This document shows, piece by piece, positions 20,966 to 29,494 of a DNA stretch of 64,000 nt. Each line of letters opens with the position of its first letter. Within the stretch, counting starts at the first letter, position 1. The notes beneath the pieces are model-generated. The model saw only the letters and a program-made list of their open reading frames with translations, made no database searches and was not told the origin of the DNA. Origin of the DNA: Caballeronia sp. NK8 (lineage in GTDB: Bacteria; Pseudomonadota; Gammaproteobacteria; Burkholderiales; Burkholderiaceae); the NCBI RefSeq assembly GCF_018408855.1, contig NZ_AP024326.1:62001-126000 (forward strand), written 5' to 3'. The position numbers were made by a program, and so were the translations under genes.

Positions 20966-21957
20966 CCTTGACCGCGCAGCGGAACCTTAAGGAGACCACC
21001 GCGCCAGAATTCATTTCCGTCTGGGCCGACTTAAACGAAGCGGACTCGATGGTCGACTTGCATACTCGCCAGAGGCTGGCTCACGATCGGCTTTCCGGCT
21101 GCGGCTCTCATACAGAGTAAGTTCCATTGATGAGGTGGTAAGCGGCAAGGGAGTGCTCATCGCCTGCGGCGCAGTGCCGCCTGAGATTGCGCGCCAGATA
21201 GAGACGCCAGATGCAATTTCGAGGGTGATAGAGCTTCTCAGCGATCCCAGGTTCGCCCAAACGTGGCTCAAGAAAGGCATTCCAACGACGCGCGCGCCAG
21301 CTAGGCGTACCGACGCAGACCCCCGTTTGCGTCGAAGCGGCGACGTCGCGCCCCCCGCAGGAAATGACGAAGACAAGACCTTGCATCTTAACGGGGGCCC
21401 GGGCGTATTCGCACAAGGCTTTTGCGTAACCCGAAGGGTAGGCGCCGAATTTGCTTATCTCTTCGGAAAAAGATTTCTCGAAGCAAGAACATGAGAGCAA
21501 CTGTTTTGGGTCATACAAGACCTCCGGAGGGGCATGAGGAGGTCCACCGTTTCGCATTTGAATTGCATGATGGAAGTGCTGCGCCGCCCTTCCGAGAATC
21601 TATTTCACTTCGCACTGCTCGGGTCGTCGTTGCGCATCTGCAAGACGGCAACGCTTTGATCCAAATGTTCCGAGCCATCGTAAGTAGCGAGCCCAGAAAT
21701 TACGATGAGCTGATTGGCCAAAGCTTCCAGGACGACTTCATCGAGAATGGTCCGAGCGACCGGGTAGGTGACTCACGGGACTGGGAAATCGCTGAGCGTC
21801 GATAAGCTGCGTTCTTGGCTGCATCAGGCCCGCGACACCGACCTGCCGTCGACTGCTTCCGAGCGAAGGCGCTGCGCAAACCGGATATCGCGCGCAGTTA
21901 GGCTTGGCGCCGCTTTGTCGACCCCATGGCCCTTCCGTAGCTCATACTTAAGCATGC
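20966..21957. other. About 1 kb without an assignable gene
   Basis: Several overlapping frames occur on both strands, for example minus 21108-21557 with SKFGAYPSGYAKALCEYA and plus 21490-21805 with VVVAHLQDGNALIQMFRAI. None is long or familiar enough to call, and frames switch in a way that suggests decay. Confidence 0.35.
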
Positions 21958-22032
21958 TTAATGGAAGATGAGATACAAAATCACGAGCACTACAAGTGGA
22001 ATGCCAAGTAGCCATCCAAGCAGGTAAGGCAT
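21958..22032 (-). CDS. 24-residue membrane micropeptide
   Basis: Short gene with a strong Shine-Dalgarno (AAGGAGG, 5 nt before the ATG at 22032), encoding 24 aa: MPYLLGWLLGIPLVVLV then ILYLIFH, ending TAA at 21958. Almost the whole peptide is one hydrophobic helix, so it should insert into the cytoplasmic membrane with a short charged-free tail. It is 88 bp downstream of, and in the same direction as, a CsbD-type stress gene, with a GC-rich hairpin between them. The function is unknown; small single-helix proteins of this kind are often stress-induced. The exact ribosome site, rather than homology, supports it. Confidence 0.6.
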   Translation of the reverse strand: MPYLLGWLLGIPLVVLVILYLIFH

Positions 22033-22083
22033 GCTGTCCTCCTTCGCTTATTCCCTATGCGGCTGGTGCGCCTCAGAGGGGGA

Positions 22084-22105
22084 CGCCCGCGCGCACGCGC
22101 GGGCG
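22084..22105 (-). terminator. GC-rich hairpin after csbD-like gene
   Basis: CGCCCGCGCG and CGCGCGGGCG form a perfect 10-bp dyad 15 nt beyond the csbD-like stop. No U tract follows on the minus strand. It may terminate or attenuate transcription toward the 24-aa gene. Confidence 0.45.
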
Positions 22106-22120
22106 GTTCGTGAGCGACCG

Positions 22121-22300
22121 TTACGGTTGGCTCTTCTTCACTTGCTCCTTTGCATCGCCGTATTGCTTACGGGCCTCGCCTGCGCCCTGTTGAACCTGAC
22201 CCTTCACCTGTTGGGTGGTGTCGCCAGTCATCTTTCCGACGCCCTCGTTGATCTTCCCTTTCGCCTTTTCGGCGGTGCCCTTCACTTGGTCCTCGTTCAT
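22121..22300 (-). CDS. CsbD-family stress protein
   Basis: 59-aa hydrophilic protein from the ATG at 22300. The family signature is MNEDQVKGTAEKAKGKI...GK, followed by Lys/Gln/Glu/Ala-rich helix and a KKSQP tail. CsbD proteins are small cytoplasmic polypeptides induced under general stress, with unknown biochemical role. The length is typical. It sits alone among pseudogenes but appears intact. Confidence 0.85.
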   Translation of the reverse strand: MNEDQVKGTAEKAKGKINEGVGKMTGDTTQQVKGQVQQGAGEARKQYGDAKEQVKKSQP

Positions 22301-22374
22301 GGCCAGCCTCCGTTGATTGAGTGTGGAGAAGTCCACGTGATCGCTGGCGCAAAGATTGGGCCAGCGGATGACCG

Positions 22375-22704
22375 TTAGGATGCGGTCAGAGGGCCTACGC
22401 CACACACCTCCATCCAGCGTTGCGCCTGTTCGTCGTGGACGGCGTGTTCAGCGATCTGTTTGTCAAGGCAGGCGATTTCTTGATCGAGCACATGGCACTG
22501 CGCCCCGCCCCGCATCAGCGCTTGGCCCGCGGGCACCGCCGCTCGCTTCTATCGCGACCAGGCAAGGCTCAAGATTGGCAAACCAGTTCACAACCGTTCG
22601 CGAGAAATCGCCTTGCGTGCAACTACACGTTCGGCGCCGTCAACTGCGTGGACCTGCATCACATTCTTCGCCAGATTTACACCAACGCGAGTAATCCGTT
22701 CCAT
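22375..22704 (-). pseudogene. IS110-family transposase remnant
   Basis: Starting at the ATG at 22704 (GGGGGA upstream), the minus strand reads MERITRVGVNLAKNVMQVHA and VDGAERVVARKAISRER, the N-terminus of an IS110 DEDD transposase. A TGA and frame change follow (NWFANLEPCLVAIEASGGA in another frame). After an internal deletion come CHVLDQEIACLDKQI and DEQAQRWMEVCGVGPLTAS, then a stop at 22375, at the point where the C-terminal helix-hairpin-helix/transposase_20 domain begins. Non-functional. Confidence 0.75.
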
Positions 22705-23866
22705 GATTCCCCCTTCGCTGAAGGTTGCGTAGCAGCAGCCATGATGACACCGATAGATGCCGCTCTGGCGATGGGGCAGGTCCTCACCATTCCCGGATCA
22801 ACGCTGTGGGACTGTCGTACTCGGCTCTGACAGCCGCGCCAAACTAGGGGTCGGTGTCAGGGTTGTAGAGCGCCTGCGCAATCGAAGCACGTAACTCGGC
22901 CGCCTGATATGGCTTGTTCAACACAGGGACTCCGTAGCGTCAAGATCGCTTCTTGCAATCGAAGCATCGGCATATCCGGTTGTCAGCAATATGCGTAGTC
23001 GTGGCCTACGCCGTCTTGCCTCTTGAGCCAGCATCACACCATTTATGCCTCCTGGCATGATAAGGTCAGTGAATAGCAATCCAATCTCGGGGTGCTGGGT
23101 GAGCGCGTCTAGTGCGTCGCGCGTGTTATAGGCAACGATGGCCTTGTATCCGTCCTCCCTGTAGAATTAGTGAAGCAACCTCGGCTACGTCGGGTCGATC
23201 GTCCACCACGAGAATTGTCTCGTTGCGGGTCGGATGGCTAGCCTGACGAACTTCAACGCGATCAACGACAGTCTCGGTTGTCACCGCAGGAAAGCATAGT
23301 CTGACCGTGGGGCTCTGACTCGGCTCCGAGTAAATGTCTACCGCACCACCGATTGTCTGACGAACCCATAGACCATGAACATCCAAGACCTGTTCCTTTT
23401 CCTTCTTCCTTTGTCGTGAAGAAGGGGTCCATTACATGTGCCAACACATGAGGCGGTATGCCTCAGCCGTTATCGCTCACTGAAACCCAGACGTATTCTC
23501 CCGGCTTAACCTGAGCGAAGCCGAGTTGAGGTCCCCCGAGAGAAAGGTTGGCTGTTCTCACTGTGACTCGAGGATTTGCTTTTCCCTGCAGTGCATCGCG
23601 AGCGTTGGGCAAGAGGTTCAATACGGCGAGCTCGAACTACGAAACATCTAAGTGGCAGTTGCGCAAGGAGGGATCTGGGATGAACGTGAGGACATTCGAC
23701 TCACCGAGAGTGCGGTCGGCAAGTTCCCGTATATCGGCGAGACGCGCATTGATGTTGATCACTCGACCGCGCAGCTCTTATTTGCGCGCGAAGGCAAGAA
23801 GTTGCTGAGTAAGCCTGGAAGCTCGAGTGAGCTTCCCTCGGTTTTTCGCCTTCCACAGGTCCCGAG

Positions 23867-24757
23867 TTATGCAGCGGCATCCTTGGTCTGCTGAGCTTTG
23901 CTCCAGTCCTGCAGAAACTGAACCGGCGATACGAAGCCGAGCGACGAATGACGACGGCTGCGGTTATAAAACACTTCCAGGTATTCAAACAAGTCTGCCA
24001 TCGCTTCCTGATGTGTCCGATAGCGAGTCGCATGGACGCGCTCGTTTTTCAGGCTATTAAAAAAGCTTTCCGTCGGCGCGTTGTCCCAGCAATTTCCCTT
24101 GCGACTCATCGAGCAGCGCATGCCATATTCCGTCAGCTTGCGCTGGAAGTCGTGGCTTGCGTACTGGCTACCCCTGTTGGAATGATGCATCGCGCCGGGC
24201 TCAGGCCGACGTCGGAACCACGCCATCGTCAGCGCGTCAATCACGATGTCCGCCGTCATGCGGGGCTTGATCGACCAGCCGACAATTTCCCGGTTGAACA
24301 GGTCCAGCACGATCGCCAGATACAGCCAGCCCTCGTCGGTCCAGATGTACGTGATGTCTGAAGTGAACACCTGATTCGGCGCCGTCGGCCTAAAGTTGCG
24401 CTCCAGCAGATTCTCAGCGGCCGGCAGCTTGTGCTTCGAGTCCGTCGTTACCTTGTAGCGCTTCTTGTGCCGCGCCCGGATACCATTCTCCCGCATAAGC
24501 CGCTCAACCCGTTCCTTGCTGGCCGGACAGCCGCGCGCGCGAATCTCCTCGGTCATCCGTGGCGATCCGTAGGCGCCCTTGACCTCGGCGTGGATCGTGC
24601 GAATCAGCGCCAGTAACTGTTCGTTGCTCAGGCGTTTGCGCTCGGGTGCGCCGCCGCGCTTCCATGCTCGATAGCCGTTCAGACTGACCGACAGGAGCTC
24701 GCCCAGTGCCGACAGCGGAAAGTGCCGGCACTGCGTATCAATCCAGGCGTACTTCAC
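23867..24757 (-). CDS. IS3-family transposase OrfB
   Basis: 296-aa DDE integrase-core protein that, fused to OrfA, cuts and joins the element's ends. It shows an HTH_21-like region (YGSPRMTEEIRARG) and the catalytic core with the first Asp in VFTSDITYIWTDEGWLYLA, the second near HHSNRGSQYAS and the Glu in NAPTESFFNSLKNE. The usual HSDRGSQY motif reads HSNRGSQY, so the second catalytic Asp appears substituted by Asn, which could make this copy inactive. It overlaps OrfA by 4 bp. Confidence 0.9.
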   Translation of the reverse strand: MKYAWIDTQCRHFPLSALGELLSVSLNGYRAWKRGGAPERKRLSNEQLLALIRTIHAEVKGAYGSPRMTEEIRARGCPASKERVERLMRENGIRARHKKRYKVTTDSKHKLPAAENLLERNFRPTAPNQVFTSDITYIWTDEGWLYLAIVLDLFNREIVGWSIKPRMTADIVIDALTMAWFRRRPEPGAMHHSNRGSQYASHDFQRKLTEYGMRCSMSRKGNCWDNAPTESFFNSLKNERVHATRYRTHQEAMADLFEYLEVFYNRSRRHSSLGFVSPVQFLQDWSKAQQTKDAAA

Positions 24758-25047
24758 AGGAGGTCCTTCGCGAAGAACGCCGCCGCTTTTTTTGCGATTT
24801 CAAGTTCCATCTGCAGGCGCTTGTTTTCGGCTCGCAAGCGCGACAGTTCCATCTGTTCTGGCGTCACAGCCTTTGTCCCGGCGCCGTTCAGCTTGCCTGC
24901 CTCTGCAGCTTTCACCCAGTTGCGCAGGGTCTGCGGTGACATCTTCAATTCACGAGACACGGCACGGATGCTTTGTCCATCCTTGACCCGTTGCACGGCG
25001 GCCGCCCTGAACTCCGCCGTATAGGCTTGGTTTGGTACCTTGAACAT
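24754..25047 (-). CDS. IS3-family transposase OrfA
   Basis: 97-aa DNA-binding subunit with a helix-turn-helix (YTAEFRAAAVQRVKDGQSIR, ELKMSPQTLRNWVK) and a C-terminal leucine-zipper-like helix (MELSRLRAENKRLQMELEIAKKA). An AAGGAAGGAAAAG ribosome site lies 5 nt before the ATG. It recognises the element's inverted repeats and is fused to OrfB by frameshifting. Confidence 0.9.
   Translation of the reverse strand: MFKVPNQAYTAEFRAAAVQRVKDGQSIRAVSRELKMSPQTLRNWVKAAEAGKLNGAGTKAVTPEQMELSRLRAENKRLQMELEIAKKAAAFFAKDLL
24787..24793 (-). other. Programmed -1 frameshift site (A7G)
   Basis: The minus strand reads CGCAAAAAAAGCGG within the OrfA tail, about 30 nt before the OrfB ATG. Runs of A6-7G are the standard slippery sites of IS3-family elements and would yield the OrfAB fusion transposase. 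Confidence 0.7.
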
Positions 25048-25262
25048 TGTTCTTTTCCTTCCTTCAGATCAAGTTTACACACGACCCGCTGGAAGTCGAA
25101 ATTTCGGGGGGAGGTCACGAGTGATCGCATCACGCATCCGGTCAATCGGCAGGATAAAGCGGGCAACGTCGAAGTTGCGCTCACTACCTAGTTTCAAGAC
25201 GTCGACGTAGCCGCTCATGACTTGCAGCAGATTGTTGAAGTCGTGTGCGATGCCGCCGGTAA

Positions 25263-25576
25263 GCTTAGCGTCTGACCATTCCCATCGGCTTGATGGAATG
25301 CGTCATGGTCCCCTTCAAATGTGACAGCATGTCTAATGGTACGGCGTGGCCCCAACTCTTTCCTATCCCGTATCCGAAATGACGCTCTTCCGATAATCAA
25401 TCTTATTGAAACAGCCGTGCGCCATGCGAAAACCACTGCGCCGCGAACCGTGCCTGAGGATCAGATCGCCATGTAACAGCTTCACAGGTTACGGTTTATC
25501 TGCATCATGCCCGAGCGCTTCCATTTTCTGAGATTGTCGGAGCGCCTCTGGTGTAGTGAGTTAGAAGTTCGTTTCA
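25263..25576. other. No recognisable gene
   Basis: Flank upstream of the surviving kinase H-box. No recognisable sensor domain or other coding sequence is present, so the kinase gene was cut here by an older event. Confidence 0.4.
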
Positions 25577-25828
25577 TTAATTGCTCGTTTGGTCCCGGAT
25601 AACGAAATGCTGCCTGAATAGGCGCTCGGACTCATATAACCCTTCCTCAGTAAAGACCACCGACTTCGTCTTGTTGACGGGGTCGCAGATGAAGCCCTTT
25701 TCGTAAAGGCGATTCAGCACGTCCCAGTCGAGGCCTTTCCACGCGCGGTACTGATCGTGCAGGGTCAGGTAGAGAAGTGCCAGGGCGGCTTCGTCGATCG
25801 CGTCGGTATTGATATTCGTGACACTCAT
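25577..25828 (-). CDS. DUF6429 family protein
   Basis: 83-aa protein from the ATG at 25828. It is alpha-helical, with the conserved-looking blocks DEAALALLYLTLHD, RAWKGLDWDVLNRLYEKGFI and DPVNKTKSVVFTEEGL. Proteins of this family commonly follow an IS630-type transposase gene. Here its ATG overlaps the transposase TGA (ATGA), so it is translationally coupled to the element. Function unknown. The frame is intact although the transposase is broken. Confidence 0.75.
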   Translation of the reverse strand: MSVTNINTDAIDEAALALLYLTLHDQYRAWKGLDWDVLNRLYEKGFICDPVNKTKSVVFTEEGLYESERLFRQHFVIRDQTSN

Positions 25829-26907
25829 CCCGCGGCCTTCTGAACACGCACACAAAACCGTTCGAGACTAGCCAGGATCTCGTCGGCCGACTTGCTCCAA
25901 ATGAACGGCTGGGGGTGGGCGTTGTAGACGTCAAGGTAGTGCCGGATTGCGTCTTCGAGTTGGCGCGTCGAACGATGCGTGCCGCGACGAAGGTATCTTT
26001 CGGTAAGCGTGGCGAACCAGCGTTCGACCTGATTGAGCCATAACGCCGAAGTGGGTGTGGTGAACCTCGAAGCGGGGATGACGAGCGAACCACGCCTTGA
26101 TCGAGGGAGTCTTATGTGTGCCGTAACTGTCCATTACCAGATGCACATCCAAGTAGGGCGGCACGCTGGCTTCGATGGTGCGCAGGAAACGCAGGAATTC
26201 GCTGCTGCGATGGCGCCGGTGCACCTCGCCGATCACTTCGCCAGTGACATGTCCAGCGCAGCAAAGAGCGTGGTCGTACCGTGACGCATGTAGTCGTGAG
26301 TGCGTCGCTCGGGAATGCCTGGGGCCAACGGCAATATGGGTTGCGTCCGGTCCAATGCCTGTATCTGGCTCTTCTCATCAACGCACAGCACGATCGCCTT
26401 GAGCGGCGGATCCAGGTACAGGCCGACAATATCCCGCACCTTATCGACGAACAACGGATCGCTAGAGAGCTTAAACGTCTCCTGCCGATGCGGTTGCAGT
26501 CCGAAGGCACGCCAGATCCGCGACACTGCCGTCTGCGAGAGCTTCATCTCTCGGGCCATCGTTCGAGTGCTCCAGTGCGTTGCCCCGGCAGGTACGGACT
26601 CAAGCGTCCTCGCAATAACAGCATCGACATGCGTGTCGTCGATTGTCCTGGGCGCACCGGGGCGTGGCGCGTCAAGCAGTCCGTCCACACGGTCTGCGAC
26701 AAACCGCGCGCGCCATTTAGAGACAGTTTGCTGTGTAAGCTGCAGTTTCGCCGCGACCGTCTTGTTGTCCATCCCTTCGGCACAGGCAAGCACGATGCGC
26801 GCTCGCAATGCCAACGCCTGTGCTGTCTTGCGCCGCATCGTGAGCGCCTTCAGTTGCTTGAATTCCGATTCACTCAGCACGAGTTCTCGTTTGGGCCGTC
26901 CGCTCAT
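25825..26907 (-). pseudogene. IS630-family transposase, two frameshifts
   Basis: N-terminal helix-turn-helix part ([51 protein letters not shown]) and the first catalytic Asp ([19 protein letters not shown]) are in one frame, ending early at 26233 ([10 protein letters not shown]). The next part ([34 protein letters not shown] with the second Asp) is in a second frame. The third ([21 protein letters not shown] with the Glu, ending RFCVRVQKAAG) is in a further frame. The breaks are near 26235 and 26045 and look like single-base indels. Otherwise full length. Confidence 0.8.
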
Positions 26908-27490
26908 CGCCGCCTCCTCGTATCAGTGCCACACATAGCACTTTAGTACGCGGCGAAAATAATTCAATGAACTTGTAACTCACCACACTAGGCATTCGTG
27001 GAAAATTGGTATGCATTTCGCGTTCCTCGATTACGCATCCATCGTGCGAATGGTATGAGGGTCGCGTAACCAGGCGGATTGTGATCCTAAATAGATCTAA
27101 TTGATGGCACAGTTTCGATACTCTTCAAAGGAGGAGAACCACATCGCTAGACCTGGCATGCCGCCCCCTCGTCTAGCGATCAGAAGAGGGTTCGATCATC
27201 GTGATGTCGTCGATACGAGGTCGTTTCGGTTCCGAATTGAAATGCGTACTCGGTCAGAAAGTGTGCTCGATCGGATTCACGAAGACGCTTCCGCGAACTC
27301 GGCGACTTCGGAGTCCGTGTGAACGCTCCTGCCAGCCGCTGTGGCAAGCGAGCGCAACGAGAGGGTTCCAGCGGGACACGCGCATGTTAGCGGGCGCTAC
27401 ATGGACGAGGGGCGGCGAGACGCAAGTTCGTAGAGTCGTTGCAACGCTTCGTGGATATGCGCGATATAGCGGCCGTGGCGGCTTTTTTGC

Positions 27491-27537
27491 ATCGGACGCG
27501 GACAAGTCGATTTTTTATCGGACGCGGACAAGTCGAT
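27491..27537. repeat. 21-bp direct repeat
   Basis: ATCGGACGCGGACAAGTCGAT occurs at 27491-27511 and again at 27517-27537, separated by five T. It is perfect within the 21 bp. Probably a small local duplication. Confidence 0.7.
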
Positions 27538-27770
27538 CTTGGCGCACATGCTAGCCAGCGGTATCGACGTGCAAAAAGGCGACCTTGACGGGTTCGCGAT
27601 GCACGGCATTTCTCTCGCTGAGCCTCAAACACCTTAGACACGCGTTCCCTACGAAACTGCGATTTAGCATCGACCGCTCCACGACGCGCTCGCAATTCGC
27701 CGCGCACGGGGAGACAAGGCAATCTCAATCGAAGGATCGGCCAAATAGACGATCTGGTGAGGGTGCTACA

Positions 27771-27893
27771 AATAGCGCAGGCTTTGCTCCTCGTCGGGTG
27801 AAAGCGGCGCGCCGCGACCCGGCCGCCATGTGGCACCTCGACGACATGTTTCGTGACATTGCGTGTTGAGCCTTACCTTCTGTGGTGCGCGAG
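27771..27893 (+). pseudogene. IS6-type transposase remnant
   Basis: Reads GFAPRRVKAARRDPAAMWHL and DDMFRDIA, then, after a one-base frame change, VEPYLLWCA. This resembles the start of an IS6-family core (WHLDEM...GEPYLLWRAVDEHG, first catalytic Asp in HLDE/HLDD). Only about 40 codons remain. Confidence 0.45.
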
Positions 27894-28203
27894 CTTCTGC
27901 CGCGCATCATCGCCGCGCTCCCCTGCGCAAGAGGCACTGGCCGCTGAAGTCGCCTCTTACTCGTTGCGCAATCCGGCCAAATTCACATTTTAGGTCGACG
28001 TCCGGCGCGTATGTCAGAAGGACGGCACCTATCTGTGGAAGTCCGCCTGCAACAACGCAATCATAGGGAAGTGCCGACCTGACAACCCGCAGGCAGCCAT
28101 CTGAGCCGCGCGCGCACTCCTCGCCAAGTGACGGGAGCCAAAGCCTGAGCGGGCTCCGTATCTCCCTACAACGCCGAAGAACGCTGGAAGCGGCAAGGCT
28201 CCG

Positions 28204-28686
28204 CTAGACGTGTTTGGTGAGGCTCTGGCGTGCGGCCTCAATCTTCATTGCGCACGTCTTGAACTCTTGCGCAACTTCGGCTGCCCATGGGGCAGAGAGT
28301 CCACGAACCTGAACTAGAACCTTAGCCAGATCTCGACCGCGAGTCGCAGCGCTGCATAACTGAACCCTTTGATCAGCGAGTCGGCCTTGTTGCCTTTGCC
28401 AAATGGACAATTTGGCGAGAGCACTACAAAGATTGTCCCATTCATCAAGTCGTATGAAGTCTTGGAAGCGACAGACATTCGTGTCGCGGAGCAGGGCTTC
28501 GAAGACTTCTTCGCTCAGGACGATCAGTTGATTGCAAATATCGATCGCTTCCTTCAGGTCAGCAGACTTTCTCTTCATATGGATAGGAAACTGCAGGAGA
28601 AACAAAAGCGCCAATGTGGAAACGGCCGCAGTTCCCCCATAGCCCCACCAAAACACAGGCCAGTTAAGTATGTGGAACGAAGGCAT
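28204..28686 (-). CDS. Hypothetical single-pass membrane protein
   Basis: 160-aa protein that I do not recognise. The ATG at 28686 is preceded by AGGAG with 8-nt spacing. One membrane helix lies at about residues 11-33 (WGYGGTAAVSTLALLFLLQF), then a basic stop (HMKRK). A long helical cytoplasmic or periplasmic domain follows (LKEAIDICNQLIVLSEEVFE; FQDFIRLDEWDNL; AAEVAQEFKTCAMKIEAARQ). It is intact and isolated in the decayed region, and no partner gene is adjacent. Confidence 0.6.
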   Translation of the reverse strand: MPSFHILNWPVFWWGYGGTAAVSTLALLFLLQFPIHMKRKSADLKEAIDICNQLIVLSEEVFEALLRDTNVCRFQDFIRLDEWDNLCSALAKLSIWQRQQGRLADQRVQLCSAATRGRDLAKVLVQVRGLSAPWAAEVAQEFKTCAMKIEAARQSLTKHV

Positions 28687-29494
28687 CTGCGGAACTCCTA
28701 GTCCCGATCTTGGGTGCAAATGTTATGTGCATCACGAAGGCTTCGCAAGGTGACGGCCGAGTATTTTGCTTCGTGTCACTCTCTGTGTCGCAAACTTTCG
28801 GCTTCGCGTGTGTCTCGATCATGTCACGATGGCAGCAGGACAGGTTCCCAGCAAGCGCGTGCTCTGCCTCGCTGTCAACGTCTTGATCATTTTCGCCGCT
28901 CAAGATCATCCCTGATCCGCTCGCACGGTTGGCGCGAATGGGATGCCCTGCTATGAATCGGCTGCATGGCCGCTACCGGCTAAGAGCAGGCGGTCTTTTT
29001 CGTTCTGACTCGACGTCACGGCGCAAGCTCCACACCGCAGCGGTCGTACTAATCGTCACGAACGGTCGTAACACACTGGTCATCGCTGAAGGCCGCGCGT
29101 CAGTCGTGCACGAAACACTACCGAGTGGGACTTCCAGACCCCCAAGAGCGTTGTGAAGGATGGCCTGACCACTTCGTCGGGGCACTGCCCGAGGTGCGCC
29201 GCGCTCTTTAAGCTCATTCCAGCACCGGTCGATGCCTCGGCATAGAGGTCGCCGATGCGCTTGAGATTTCCGGACAAACGGAGATCTAAACGAGGTCGCG
29301 GCCATAGGACAGGCTGTTTGCCGCGGCGGCCGCTGCCGCGTTTGCGACATCGTTCCTCTCGGCCATGATCTGCCGTTCGATCGAGGGACTGTTGCGCGTT
29401 TTTGAACGGCCGCTCGGCTGATATCACCCGCCATATAGGGATGTTGGCGGTGTTACGGCACCGCCGGTCTGGGCTCGCTCGCCTTTGCCTGCCT
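28687..29494. other. No assignable gene
   Basis: Overlapping frames on both strands without family resemblance. A minus-strand piece near 29240-29400 keeps shifting frame (ERNDVANAAAAAANSLSYGRD) and is probably a decayed gene that I cannot name. Confidence 0.35.

Larger units (their letters stand above)
23828..25117 (-). mobile_element. Complete IS3-family insertion sequence, 1290 bp
   Basis: Left end TGAGCTTCCCTCGG and right end (minus strand) TGACCTCCCCCCGA begin imperfect inverted repeats matching at roughly 23 of 32 positions, including the shared TTTCG.CTTCC block. CGAG is present on both sides (23824-23827 and 25118-25121), a 4-bp target duplication. Two overlapping transposase frames and a slippery run are intact. 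Both ends and the duplication are seen directly, and they are confirmed by restoration of the interrupted kinase frame. Confidence 0.9.
22844..25262 (-). pseudogene. Hybrid sensor histidine kinase with receiver domain, decayed and IS-interrupted
   Basis: Reading the minus strand from 25262: the H-box LTGGIAHDFNNLLQVMSGYVD, then RMRDAITR, the IS3-type element (23828-25117), ASRLTQQLLAFARK, an N-box-like LNLLPNARDAL, the G1 box SVSDNG and [18 protein letters not shown], then ETILVVDDRPDVAE and LLFTDLIMPGG (receiver, phospho-Asp), ending LYNPDTDP at 22844. Removing the IS and one CGAG copy restores a continuous frame at the insertion point. Independent damage remains: in-frame stops after FARK, after HLDVS and in SDNG, and frameshifts near 23350 and 23160. 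The sensor N-terminus upstream of the H-box is missing. Such kinases regulate stress or behaviour; the input is unknown. Confidence 0.8.
26908..28203. other. Mostly non-coding, decayed stretch
   Basis: No intact gene. It contains a 21-bp direct repeat (27491-27537) and a small IS6-type relic (27771-27893). A minus-strand segment near 27420-27500 (SRHGRYIAHIHEALQRLYEL) looks protein-like but is isolated. Confidence 0.4.

Noticed and set aside
24431-24616. Plus-strand short frames inside the IS3 element
   Set aside because: Antisense of OrfB; no ribosome sites.
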